Made by a program: the position numbers and the translations under genes | The notes under the pieces: generated by a model | Seen by the model: the letters and a program-made list of their open reading frames with translations, nothing else | Database searches by the model: none | Told to the model about the DNA's origin: nothing | DNA from: Allium sativum | Taxonomy: Eukaryota; Streptophyta; Magnoliopsida; Asparagales; Amaryllidaceae | DNA: 64,000 nucleotides | Assembly: GCA_030737875.1 (NCBI GenBank) | Contig: CM060918.1 | Coordinates: 777,226,552 to 777,290,551, forward strand | Direction of reading: 5' to 3' | Part shown: positions 36,491-47,717 of the stretch, piece by piece | Position numbering within the stretch: position 1 is the first letter of the stretch | Layout: each line of letters opens with the position of its first letter

Positions 36491-38130
36491 CCATGCTTAA
36501 TTTGTGGGAGAGATTTTTTTGGTTTTGTCTTTTTCCCAGATTTGATGTGCAAACATGCCTTTTGTGCAACAATATCTTTTCTTTTCAGGAAAGACATTTG
36601 GCAGATTACTCACATTTTTTGTATGCACATTAAAAGAAAAAGGGTTAATATAACCAGATCTGGTCACATAAGGCAGTAGCAGTTTTTGGTCATTTATCAG
36701 CTTCTTCAAGGTGTTTTGGTCTTCAAGATTGAGCTTTATTCTTGCTCGATACACCGCTGGCCTGAAGTGCTCACATAGGGTGTTCTCTTACACCTTTTTC
36801 ATCTCTTATTGTCTTTGGATTCCGGTGATTAGAAGAGAATCTTTTGTAAACATTTTGGGGCTGATTTCCCCTTTTGGTTTATCAATAAGAGAAGAGGGTA
36901 GACTTCTTAAGAGGTCTCGTGGTTTTTACTCTTCACATCGAAGAGGTTTTCCATGTATAAAATCTTGTGTCTTGTTATTTTACTTTCATCATATCTTTTT
37001 TATTTTTGAATGGTGTGTTGATTGATTGTCTTGTATGTGATATTGTGGGTGTAGTTTGAAGTAACCCTTAATCGATCCTATCACATTATTCTAATTTGTA
37101 CTGCTGCTAAATTTATACGTATATATTTGTAACTTTACAAATAACAGAAATTAACCTACCACGTTTACAAATTATCACAGGAATACCAAGATGAAGTGGA
37201 ACACGTTGAAAACACTGATACAAACCAAGTAAAGAAACAGAAGAAAAATTGATGGTTTGAGTCACCATCCACCCTTCCACTTAAAACTACCTACTACAAG
37301 GACCACCTTTTCCTTTCTTGCATGTCTCTTTTTGTTACTATCTTATGTATCTTTTTTTGTTTGTATTTTAAACTACTTTCTTTGCCACTGGATCGTGCCT
37401 TTCTTTTGTATTTATATTTCCTACTTTTCTGAAAAAATAAATAATAATTACTTTTTGTACTCCCAATCAATTATCACATGTTTCTTCGACTAGCTTCAAC
37501 TTGACATTTGCTTTATTTTCACTGTATCCATGCTTGGACTATTACTTTTTTTGTTTATTGTACCTATTCCCGTGCTATGATCATGTAAGTGAAATGAGTA
37601 GGCAAGGCAGGTCTTGCTTCATATTTATTATCGTTGTTGTTTTATGTAGAATACCAAAATAAGTATATAATTCACTGTTCTAAAATGTGACATTTTCAAT
37701 CGATTATAGATATCATTATAACACGATGCAGTTATATTTATTTGTAAACTAGGGTCGTATCTTAAATTCACCGCATTAGCATATATCATGTAACATGAAT
37801 CTTTTCAACCATTTTCATGCCTACAAATTCTTAATCACGTAAAAAAATAAATGACACTACAAACTATCTTGAATTATATTCAACTATACGTCAACATGCT
37901 AAATGTTAAGAAGAACATGTATCCTAACTTTATATGAATAGAATCAACATTTGCATACAACATTAGAGGTAGAAATGCAATGCTTTAAAAATGAATCACA
38001 TTTGTCTATATCTTCATGCAATAAGCATGCATTGCATCTTCGGTAATTTATCTTACCTATACCAAAATGCAAGTCCTGCACATTATTAACTCACATATCT
38101 ACCTTGATTACATTACAAGCACTACCACAT
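36491..38130. other. Helitron 3' portion, non-coding
   Basis: No supportable gene. A 104-codon frame at 36711-37025 and an opposing one at 36497-36754 overlap and show no domain. Confidence 0.45.
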
Positions 38131-38165
38131 TACTACCCGTGTGCGAAGCACGGGTTCCAACCTAG

Positions 38166-39187
38166 TATGTAACTATATTTGGATAAGTAGCCTTTATATT
38201 CTGTTGCCCAAGCCCAACAACCTGCCTTGTCCCCAGGCTTTTAATTTCGACATGAATCAATTTAGTCGGCAAGAACCTACATGTCCTCTTGGAAAATTTT
38301 CAAAATACATCCTGTTACCAAGAATACGTTTGGCAAAACATATTTCCTGTTTATCTTCTTCTTATTTTCCTAAAAAAATTAAAATCTGCATTAAATGGCA
38401 AATTAAATTATAAAGAAATATTTTTTGTATTTTTGAATATTAGTAGATTTTTATATAGATATTTACATTTAAAAAATAAAAAATGAATTACTCAAACAAG
38501 GTAAATAAATACCCTATTCAATGTAAATATTTGAGATAAGAAAGAAAATATTAGTATTACTACCGGCACTTTAATTTTGAATGTGGACTAAGTTTACGAG
38601 CATCATGTAACAATCTGAAATTTCTAACCATTTAAGTCGTTAATAAAACCAACTTAAAGCGTTATAAGCAGTAGATTGTTATTGCTATGTGATTAAATAT
38701 AAAATCATCACAAAATCGCACACACAAAAAACCGAATATCTCAAATCGAAATAAGTAAATATCATATTAGTTCACAGCTACTTAACACAAATTTTCAAAA
38801 TTTGAACATAATATCAAAGTTACAAAATTTAATATAGCTGAAGTCTAAATACAATGATTTCTAATACAAAAAAGATAATTGAAACTTATAGAAAGAGATG
38901 ATGTCTTCAACAAGTCTCCAGCTTCGAAAATTAAAATATCAAAATTGTAGTACTTGGTCTGTTCAGAGAATAATGCAAAGACAAAGTACTCGGATTTGGA
39001 CTAACATTCTCATGAAATTAAATCAACTCAAGTGAACTGTTCAAATAAAATGCACAAGTAACTAAAGGATGTTTGAGTTTTCCATCCTCTATGGATCAAT
39101 TCAACTAGATATTATGTATACAATACGTTATTATAATAGTGTCTATATTAAATATGCAATTGAAAATAACATACATTTTTACCCTTA
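38166..39187. other. Non-coding duplicated flank
   Basis: From about 38310 it matches copy 1 from 7060 onward. No gene visible. Confidence 0.55.
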
Positions 39188-39575
39188 CGCCATCATAACA
39201 CCCCTGAATTTGGTGATAATTAAATTAGTTATTTAGTTATATTCCAAAAACAGAATTTTTACAAACGATGGAATTTGACAACGAATCTTGCACCTTGCGT
39301 TTGTGATGGAATTCTGGTCAGCTTTCATTTTTGGAACTTCGCGAACAGAGTTCGTATGAAAAAGTTATAGACGAAATACGCAAAAGGACGGAAAATAATT
39401 AATCGGAATAAATTAAATTAGGTAACACATATTACTTATAATTAGCCTGCCTTCCGCATGAGACAGGTCGACCTGGCGGTCGACCGCCCCTCGACTCCAG
39501 GTTGATGTCTCCTTGTGGCGGCTAGGGTTAAGTTATATAAAAATTATATTTAAACGAATGAATGTTTCTTGAATT
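39188..39575 (+). mobile_element. LTR 5' (U3) fragment, mate of 7913-8297
   Basis: Same sequence as in copy 1, including the GACAGGTCGACCTGGCGGTC region and the end TAAACGAATGAATG. It continues where copy 1 is broken by the LINE. Confidence 0.6.
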
Positions 39576-39618
39576 AAATCTAACTGTTTAAGGTCATTTC
39601 TACATCTATAAATAAAAG

Positions 39619-40318
39619 TGTAACAACCCAGAATTTTATCAACTTATTTTATGAATGTTTAATTTATTTAAATATTCAATTTGTGTTTTAAATCATTAAA
39701 TTCCATTTTTAGATTGTGAGTTAGTGATAGAGAATTTATTTTAAGCATTTAAGTAATGGATTTGATGGTTTACAGCCTTTTAAAAGTTTATGTTAAATTA
39801 AAATAAAAAACTTGGTTTTTTATTTTTGTATAATAATAGATATGTCTCTTATTGTGAAAATATATTTGAAAATAAATTTATTTGTTTACATATGTTATAC
39901 GATAATAATATTTTCAAATGTGTGTATATATAATAATAATAATTGATATTATAAAACATTTAATAAAAAATAAGTTGATATAAATTCAAATTTATATTAT
40001 ATAAAGTTTTATTTGATCTATACTTATGTAATAAGTAAAGCATCTTCTGAAAATTTAGTTTTAATTTTATAAAGTACCATGATGTCATATATTACAAAAT
40101 AAATAAACTTTAAAATTTAAACAATTATGCAAATTTGTACATTAAGTACATAAGTAAATGTGTAAAACTATTTTCAAGACAATCATTTATTGCTTTGTAC
40201 TTGGATGAAAGGTTTGAAACGATTCAAGGGTATTAGTGTCTTTTGGATTTCCTAATTTTGAATTATTTCTTTTGGCTTATGATGTTAGCTTAGCTTGGTT
40301 ATAAAAGAGAAGTCACTT
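39619..40318 (+). mobile_element. Truncated LTR start (about 700 bp)
   Basis: Starts TGTAACAACCCAGAATTTTA. The sequence is AT-rich U3-like DNA and reaches a TATA-like GGTTATAAAAGAGAAG at about 40298 before the next LTR start interrupts it. No 3' end or interior is present, so it is a truncated LTR. Family not determined. Confidence 0.45.
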
Positions 40319-40591
40319 TGTAACAACCCTGAATTTTGATAATAAATAGTTATTTAATTAGAAGCTCAAAAATAGAAATTTCTGCAAATGATGGAATTTG
40401 ACCATGAAACTTTAGCCGTTGCGTTCTTCTCGGAATTCTGGTCAACTTTCATGTTTGGAGTTTCACGAACGGAGTCCGAATGAAAAAGTTACGAACGAAA
40501 TACAAAAACGAACGAAAAATAAATAAAATGGAATATTATATATATAGTAATATATAATTGCCTAGCCACCTCACTGCCTGGTCGACCAAGC
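40319..40591 (+). mobile_element. LTR start fragment interrupted by element B
   Basis: Starts TGTAACAACCCTGAATTTTG and follows the plan of the LTR at 7913 (GATGGAATTTGACC, then a GAACGGAGTCCGAATG block). It is cut by the start of element B at 40592; its continuation would lie beyond the window. Confidence 0.55.
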
Positions 40592-42654
40592 TGTAATGAC
40601 CCGGATTCTTATGGGTTAATTACAAATATTTAATATGGATTTAAATATTGGGTGGATAAATATAAATGAATATTAATATAAAGTTATCAGTTTAATAATC
40701 AATTTCGATTCAATATCGAATAAATTAAATCATCGTAATGCGAAAATATAATTTAGTTCGAGATTTAAAACTGAATTAAATACAGTCCAGACTTCTGTTT
40801 GAATTCGAATAATAATATTTATTTATTTTCGCAGAATTTATTGTTTTAAATTTAATTTATTGTTTTAAATTTAATTTATATCGGTTTAAAATAATATCTT
40901 CACCATATGATCGAATTGGACTTCGTGACCTATCCCAGTGTGTCCGGAATGGTGGTTAAACCCTAGAATTGTCAGTTGTTGGGTTCAGAAAGGAGTTCGC
41001 AGTCAAGGGGATTTTAAATTAAAGGAAACCGTTTCAATTATAATATAAAATAAAATAAAATATCTGGTTGGGTGGTCAGAAAACAAAACAACAAGGCAAA
41101 TTAAAAAGGGATGGTGGCCTTCTCTCCTCCTCAAAAGTTCGGCGTTGCTGTTGGATTTCAAAACCGCAAGAACAAAAGAAAAACGTGGCCCTCTTATCTT
41201 CCTCTCTAAACGGTGAATCCTTCTTATAAAATCCAAAACCCATTCTCGTTCACTGTTGAAAATCAGAAGCCTCAAAACAAAAAGGGGCCACGATAATTTT
41301 CCATAATGAAAAATCGGAAGTCGTCCTCAATCTACATTGGATCGAATTCGATTTCAACTTCGTGAAGGGGTGCTGTCATCACTTCGATCTTTCGGTGAAG
41401 GGTCGGTGTAGTTTTTTTAAAGTCGCGTTGAGCTAGAGTTATCGCAATTCATCGGGGAGGCAATCGGATCTCGAGAATCACGGGGATGAGGAGTTTCGAG
41501 GTAGCCGGGGTCTGACAAGGAGATGATCGAAAGTTTGGGGGGGTCCGATGGTCATGGGTGTCTTCGATGATGAATTGTGAGGTCAGGTTTTGGGCTTCGA
41601 GAAAACCTGGGAGGTCGGCGTTCGAACAGTGAATGATTGAGGACTTCATCAGGGATTTCAAGTGGCATTGAATACGGAAATGGGAGAAGTCAGATTTGGA
41701 TAACAGTGGCAAATGGGCGACGTGATTATCATATGAAGGAGACGGATTTTCCCAGAGATTAAGGTAATTAAAATTTTAATACTAAAAAGTTAATTTTATA
41801 TTGTGTTTAGGAAAATGGTATTAAGTATTAGTTGGAATTTGGAAACAAAAAGGGAAATTTGATTAGCGATTTATTAAAGAAAATTGTTCAAACATGTATA
41901 GTTAACTTGTAACAAATATTAGATGTAAAACTAACAATTTAAGTGTGAAATTCGGAAAAGGTTAGACCTTTATATTTTTATCATTTAAATTAGTCGGTGA
42001 TCTAGAATTGGTTCATTCATTTGTTAGTCGTTATTTCTTTTAATAGAATTTAATCGATAAATTAGAATACATAATCGTAGGTGCAAGAAAATCAACTCGA
42101 GAAAATTTGTAGCTGTGACGATTTGGAAATTAGATGGATATTCGGCAATAGGAAATTCGGTGAGTAAATCTCACCTGTTTGTTTAGAATTATTTTTATAT
42201 CGTTAAAAATAATTGTTATGCGTGTTTGAATGTTGTTTGGTTGATTTAAATATATATAGCTATTTAGGCTTAACTATTATATATATATTGGGTTGATGAT
42301 TGGTTGGATTCCCGCAGTCTCATTAGCGGATGCCCGCAGTTTCATAGCGGATGATTTCCCTATGCGCCCCACAAATATATTAGTGGATGACCTTCATACC
42401 GCGATATCCTGCCTCGAAGCAGGATGGGTATTACTATGTTGACTAACGTCTGTGGATGCAGGAAAACAGTTTGGAGGAATCCGATTGGATTCCTCAAAAA
42501 TATATATTTTCTGTTTGTTATTTGTTTGCATATATATACTGTCATATATGATGTGTTAGAGAACCAGAAATAAATAATGGGTTGTTTGGTGTTTAAATAT
42601 CACTGGGCTAAGTGAAAATTTATAAAAATATCCTGAAAGGGGTATTTGAGATGA

Positions 42655-43690
42655 ATAAGGGAAATTCTATTTTTCTAATATAGAATTTGAATTTAAACTA
42701 TAGATTTGAATATAGAAATTCAAATGGGATTTATAATATAGAATTTGAATAATAGAAGTGAAATAGATTTGAATATAGAATTCAAATGGAATTTAAACAA
42801 TAGAATTTGAATAGAATTTGAATATATAGAATTTGAATTTTTAAATAGATTTAAAATATAAACTTGTTTAAAAAGAAATGAAACAAGAAGTTCCTTTATA
42901 AACGAAGTTTATAAATAGTTCTTTTATAAACGAAGTTTATAAATAGTTCTTTTATAAACGAAGTTTATAAATGAAGTGAAAAGAATTATCATTGGATAAT
43001 TCTGAAATAAAAATACAAGTGTGAAATTGAAAAGGGAAATCTATTTTTCCAAAAGTAGAAATATCGATTTCAAAGGAATTGAAATAGAGACTCGTTTAAA
43101 GAATGAATAAAGAAAGTGAAATAGAATTTGAATATAGAATTCAAATAGATTGATATGGAATTTGAATAATAGAATTCAAATGGAGTTTAACTATAGAATT
43201 TGGAAATAGAATTTGAATTCAAAGGAATTGAAATAGAATTTGAATATCGAAAGTGAAATAGAATTTGAATATAGAATTCAAATAGATTGATATGGAATTT
43301 GAATAATAGAATTCAAATGGAGTTTAACTATAGAATTTGGAGATAGAATTTTGATTCAAAGGAATTGAAGTAGAATTTGAATAAAGAGAATAACTATAGA
43401 ATTTGAATATAGAAATTTCAATGGGATTTGAATAAAGGAAATTAAAACATAGAATTTAAATAAGAAAATTGAAAAGGGATTTGAGTATAGAAAATTCAAA
43501 GGGGATTTGAATATAGAAATTTAAATGATATTTGAATAAAGAAGATTTAAATAATGGAAAATTGAATATAAAATTCATATAGAGTTAAAATGGAAATTTG
43601 AATATAGAATTCAAATAGAATTGAATTGGAACTCGAATATAGAACTTAAATTGAAATTTGAATTCAATTAGTTAATAAGAAAGTTAAAAT
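42655..43690. repeat. Degenerate short-unit repeat field in element B LTR
   Basis: About 1 kb composed almost entirely of variants of TATAGAATTTGAA, AATAGAATTCAAATGG and similar units. The 3' LTR has the matching field at 61435-62420. Near-palindromic GAATTC cores recur. The purine-rich strand is the element's sense strand. There is also a three-fold 26-28 bp repeat around ATAAACGAAGTTTATAAAT at 42897-42975, reduced to two units in the 3' LTR. Confidence 0.75.
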
Positions 43691-43864
43691 ATATTTGAAA
43701 CATGTCATGTTCAAATATAAAAGTGAAATAGCCTAAACAGTTAATTAACAAATTAACTAACGAATTGAGTTAAAATGATCGGGTATAGGTGAATTAAATT
43801 GGACAGGTATAAATATACATGAGACAGGTATGGGATAAGGATAATGCAGGTATATAAATAGAAT

Positions 43865-44060
43865 GCTCGACAAAAAGGTACGTATTTAATTCATATATGA
43901 GATTTTATGCGCCGTATCGGCTAGCCGCTTGGCTTTTCTTTTTCTTTTTGGATTGGTGAGGGCCATGGGAGGCTATTTGAAATATCCCGATGCTCCCGGT
44001 ACAAAGGAGGTTATGGCGAATTTTTCCGGGAATTTAAGGAGTTAGAATATTTTTAAGAAG
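43865..44060 (+). other. Module shared with element A interior, 5' LTR copy
   Basis: TGCTCGACAAAAAGGTACG, then a pyrimidine tract (CTTTTCTTTTTCTTTTTGG) and GGTACAAAGGAGGTTATGGC, in the same order as 15671-15850. Confidence 0.65.
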
Positions 44061-44745
44061 TTTGATAACTAGAAATCTATATATCAATATATATATAGAA
44101 GTCGATAAGGAAGCGAACTTAAAAATAGAATAGTATAATAAAAAAGGAAGACTAGGAATAAAATCTCGTAAGAATAGAAAGAGAAAGTGTATATGTGTTT
44201 AAAAGTGAAGAAGTAGTTGTATGGTATTGATTTTTCGAGTAAGTAGTCATATCTGTTTTGACGTTATAAATGTTATTCAGTCAAGGTCTGAGAGGTAGTT
44301 ATACCCCAACTTGATTGATTTCATTATTAACAAATAAATAGTAAGATTTCAGGCTCGAAGATCAATGTTGAATAAGAGTTAGTTGAATATAGTATTTGGG
44401 TTGTCGTAACGATGTTTTACACAACATCCGTTTTAACCCAAATAAGTGTAAACCTAGAAATAGAGTAAAGAATATTTCCTAATTATAGAAATAAACGAGA
44501 TCGGAAAAGAGATAAGTAATTGGAATATTTTCCAATTATAAATAGCGTATATTTTCTAAAGTTTAGAAAATAAAGGAAGGCGATATTCGGAAATGTTTTC
44601 CAAATAGCGTAAAAGGGCCAATATGGTTATTGAAAATATTTGGTTAACAAATATTGATAAGGAAATGGAGAAGAGACTTAAATAATGAAATATTGATTAA
44701 AGAGCCCAGTGATTTGTTTGATATGTTGAATGAACACTTGTTTTC

Positions 44746-44814
44746 TTCGATAGTTAAATCATCGACTATCGAAACACTTGTTTTTATTCGATAGTTAAAT
44801 CACATACTATCGAA
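44746..44814. repeat. Two tandem stem-loops in element B LTR
   Basis: TTCGATAGT (44746-44754) pairs with ACTATCGAA (44765-44773), and the same 9-bp stem is repeated at 44787-44795 and 44806-44814 with a similar TAAATCA loop. The 3' LTR retains both at about 63486-63554, one with a G-U-type change. Confidence 0.7.
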
Positions 44815-45725
44815 GTTTTGACCCTTGTTGTCAATATGGAGAGACCGGTTGGATTATTATCCAAATAACCATTCTGTATTGGCATAAGCGTTGCGAATCA
44901 TATATGCCAAAGATAATTGAAGACAGAGTAAAGTGCAAGGGATGTTGTATAAATCTTAGATAACAATGCCTAAGTTGGATATACTGAATAGTACCTTCGG
45001 TTCATCCTGTTCCTGGATGACTTGTATAGATGAATGTCTGACAGAGTATTTCCAGAAAGGTCACGTACATTGATTTCTTCAACCGTACCAAGAGTGGAAG
45101 CGGAGAAGGAAACTTCTTTAGCTAACACGTAATGTACTGTTGTAGACGTCAATTAGTGATTTTCGATGGATCTGACAATGTGGCATTCGAAGTGAATCTG
45201 ATGTGATGATAAAGCGTAGCCTCAAGCCTCATCAACCGGTAAATGACAAAAATCGGGCATGCAGCATGGCTATGTAGGTCGCACCTATTAGGGTGTATAA
45301 TCACCTGATCTAGAGTTTCATTTACTTCTAAAAATCTATTGTCGATGCTGTCCCATTTGGGAAACGGTTGCTGATCCCAACCGTTGGTGATATACATTCG
45401 ATACACTCAAGCGAAATGAGTGGTCGGTCATGTGTGGCTGAGTTGCAAGATGTTCTTGTTGAACTCGGTGTATTCTCCTCTAGAGATATACCAGCGGAAG
45501 GTGGTTCCATACCTTATCATAGTTGGAAAATCAAATATCCAATAAGTGTTGAGGTTTTGATTGTATATTATATATGTGGAACGTGAGATGCAAACGTTCC
45601 ACTAGATTGTTATTTACTTGATTTAGACATTATTATAATATCTAAAGAGTTTTGATATAAAGATTACCATTTCTTCAAGAGGATTTGAAAATTAAGTCAA
45701 GTGTTTGGATTCTCATAAGGGAAAA

Positions 45726-45905
45726 ACCCGTTCCGTGTTATACGGCGTGGTCTTATGAGATATCATTTAGTTTTCTGAAACTGTTGTAAAACTGTTTACT
45801 CATACCAGTCCCATGACTGACCCGGAGTTTATTTGTTTTGTTCTACCTAAACTCTTGGGTGCCTAAATTTGTACGGGCAGTCAAGTAGTTCAGGATTTTA
45901 CAGAT
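45726..45905 (+). other. Conserved LTR 3'-end block of element B
   Basis: Counterpart of 14485-14690: 27 identical bases, CATGACTGACCCGG, a stem-loop GGAGTTTA (45824-45831) / TAAACTCT (45848-45855), and a stretch ending GGATTTTACAG at 45903. Confidence 0.65.
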
Positions 45906-46199
45906 CTATCTAAAGGAGCTTGGAGCAGGAGGCTTCAGCGTTAGTTATATAGAGTTTTGTTCCACTGTATTGTAAGTGTTGTACTCTGATAAGTGTATGT
46001 TATACAGTTAAGATTTTGTATTTCAAAGATATGATATATTATATTTTGTTCCGCTGCGATGTGAGATTCTGTGTTATTGTTTCTGTTCTTCTTCTATCTT
46101 TTTCTTCTAAAAAAAATGTTTCGTATTTTCGTGATATTTGGGTTGGACGTATGATGTGTATAGTCAACTCTGATGTTATGAACTTTGCGGATCATTACA

Positions 46200-46215
46200 G
46201 TTGGTATCAGTGCTT
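46200..46215 (+). other. Primer-binding site of element B
   Basis: GTTGGTATCAGTGC directly after the 5' LTR, a near match to the TGGTATCAGAGC initiator tRNA-Met site. Confidence 0.8.
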
Positions 46216-47717
46216 AGGTTGAGCGAATATCTAGGCTTGTTGGAATGTGCTCATTAGAGATAGGATCAGTAGTGTCCTAGAATGAGTTGAGTGTATATAT
46301 ATACAAGAGAGTGTATTTGTTATTTGATATAAAAACTGTTTTATATGGTGTTGACTAGTCTGTTGAGTGAATTATGAATTCTGATCGAATCGTGGGACGC
46401 CACGATGTCAATAGGAGTTTATAAACACTTGAATAGAAGATTGGACACGATATTGTTTTAAATGGTTGTGTTGATTGTTAGGATTATAATCAAATTTGAT
46501 TATAAAAACTGAAATAGTTATATATATAACCAATGGAATTTGTATATGAAATCAAATATATACAAATGTGATAAATTGAAATTGAATTCCAACCAGAATA
46601 CAAAATTTAAAATCCTGGGAAGTCGGAAAATATTTTCCGAATGTTATTAAAATAATATAGCTTTATTTTGGAAGGATTTTTGAATAAAGATCATTTGAAT
46701 GGATTTTGAATATGATAAAGCACTGAACTCACTTCAGTGGCTGGGAAATAATTCTGATGATGGTCGCAACATAATCAGTGTTCATTTTCGAGTTCCTAAG
46801 TGATGAATTGCTGCCTTAGAAAAGTTTTTGATGGAAATTTGTTTGAAACGAAAACAAGTTGTTTGAAAATTCAAATGTTTTGAATTTGAGATGGATATAA
46901 ATATATGTATATATTTATATTACTTCAAAGGAATTTTGAAATAAAACCCTGGGAATTTGAATGATTGAAATTAAATTTAACTTAAGTAAGTTAAATGGAT
47001 CGAAATGAATAAATTGAGTAAAATCAATGTGAATAAAATATGAATTAGGTGTGAATAAAGGAAAAACCAAAAGAGTTAAAAAGAAAATATATTTGTAAAA
47101 CAAATATAAAGGAAATATATTTGTAAAACAAATGCAAAGGAAGTTATGTGCAAAAAAATAGAAGGAGAGATATTTGTAAAAACATTTACAAATAGAATTT
47201 AAAAGGAAATATTTGTAAAACATTTACAAATAGATTAAATGGAAGTATTTATTTATAGGAAAAAAATCGAATGTTATAGATGAGATATTTATTTGTTAAA
47301 TAAATAGAATTTAATCAAAGGAATATTTAGAAGATGAATAAAAAATGGAATTCTGTTTTAACAGATAAATAGAAAAGATTAATTTATAAATAACAGTTTA
47401 TAAATTAAATTAAATATTTGTCATCCGATAAATGGAATATATAAGTCTGAACTTATATAGAGAAGAGATATTGGTTTTTAACACCGATAGTTTTAAATAG
47501 AAGGGGTACACAACACTTGTATAAGTGAAGTAACGTTATTAAAGAGAACATTTATAAAGTGAAGAACCATTACTAAAAGTAAATCTTTATAAATGAATAA
47601 ACGTTATCCAATAGGAGTTATTCGAATAGGATAAGTCGATTAGAGTTAGAAATAATCGATTAGAGTTAGAATAAATCGATTAGAGTAAGAATTAACCAGT
47701 TAGAGTTAATCAGTTAG
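46216..47717 (+). other. Element B interior, 5' part, non-coding
   Basis: Starts with the hairpin motif, then AT-rich DNA that becomes repetitive: units around ATATTTGTAAAACA at 47090-47230 and AATCGATTAGAGTTAGAA at 47640-47717. The nested chromovirus is inserted into the last array. The 102-codon minus frame at 46915-47223 lies in the repeat DNA and is not credible. Confidence 0.7.
46250..46286 (+). ncRNA. Post-primer-site hairpin motif, element B
   Basis: CTCATT (46250-46255) pairs with AATGAG (46281-46286). AGGA (46262-46265) pairs with TCCT (46275-46278) around TCAGTAGTG. It lies about 35 bases after the primer site. Compared with element A the outer stem has a G-C to A-T double change, while the loop core CAGTAGT is unchanged. 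Confidence 0.6.

Larger units (their letters stand above)
30155..38165 (+). mobile_element. Helitron, non-autonomous (about 8.0 kb)
   Basis: The right end has the diagnostic layout: a hairpin CCCGTG (38136-38141) / CACGGG (38149-38154), then TTCCAAC and the terminal CTAG, followed by T. The left end begins TCTATCTATTACTTAA after an A, as expected for insertion between A and T without target duplication; TC at 30159 is an alternative start. Copy 1 has unrelated short sequence at the same place (about 6770-7060), so the Helitron came after the duplication. No Rep or helicase motif was seen in any listed frame. Interior has intron-like T-rich stretches and possible captured exons. Confidence 0.75.
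20998..39575 (+). repeat. Segmental duplication, copy 2
   Basis: Mate of copy 1, beginning for comparison at 21122. Relative to copy 1 it has gained a solo LTR, three MITE-size elements with readable target sites, an insertion around 28350-29150, a Helitron, and about 2.3 kb of unexplained sequence at 24245-26530. Confidence 0.8.
40592..46199 (+). repeat. Element B, 5' LTR
   Basis: Aligns with 59338-64000 along its first 4.66 kb. Parts in order: U3 with a block at 40930-41010 shared with element A; leader with higher G/C (41090-41760) followed by GGTAATT; AT-rich stretch; a G/C patch at 42300-42480; a degenerate repeat field (42655-43690); the module shared with element A's interior (43865-44060); twin stem-loops (44746-44814); and the conserved 3' block (45726-45905). 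No gene. Confidence 0.9.

Noticed and set aside
45149..45586. Overlapping ORFs on both strands near the end of element B's 5' LTR
   Set aside because: They overlap antiparallel in LTR DNA, and the part visible in the 3' LTR shows frame-neutral changes; no protein family.
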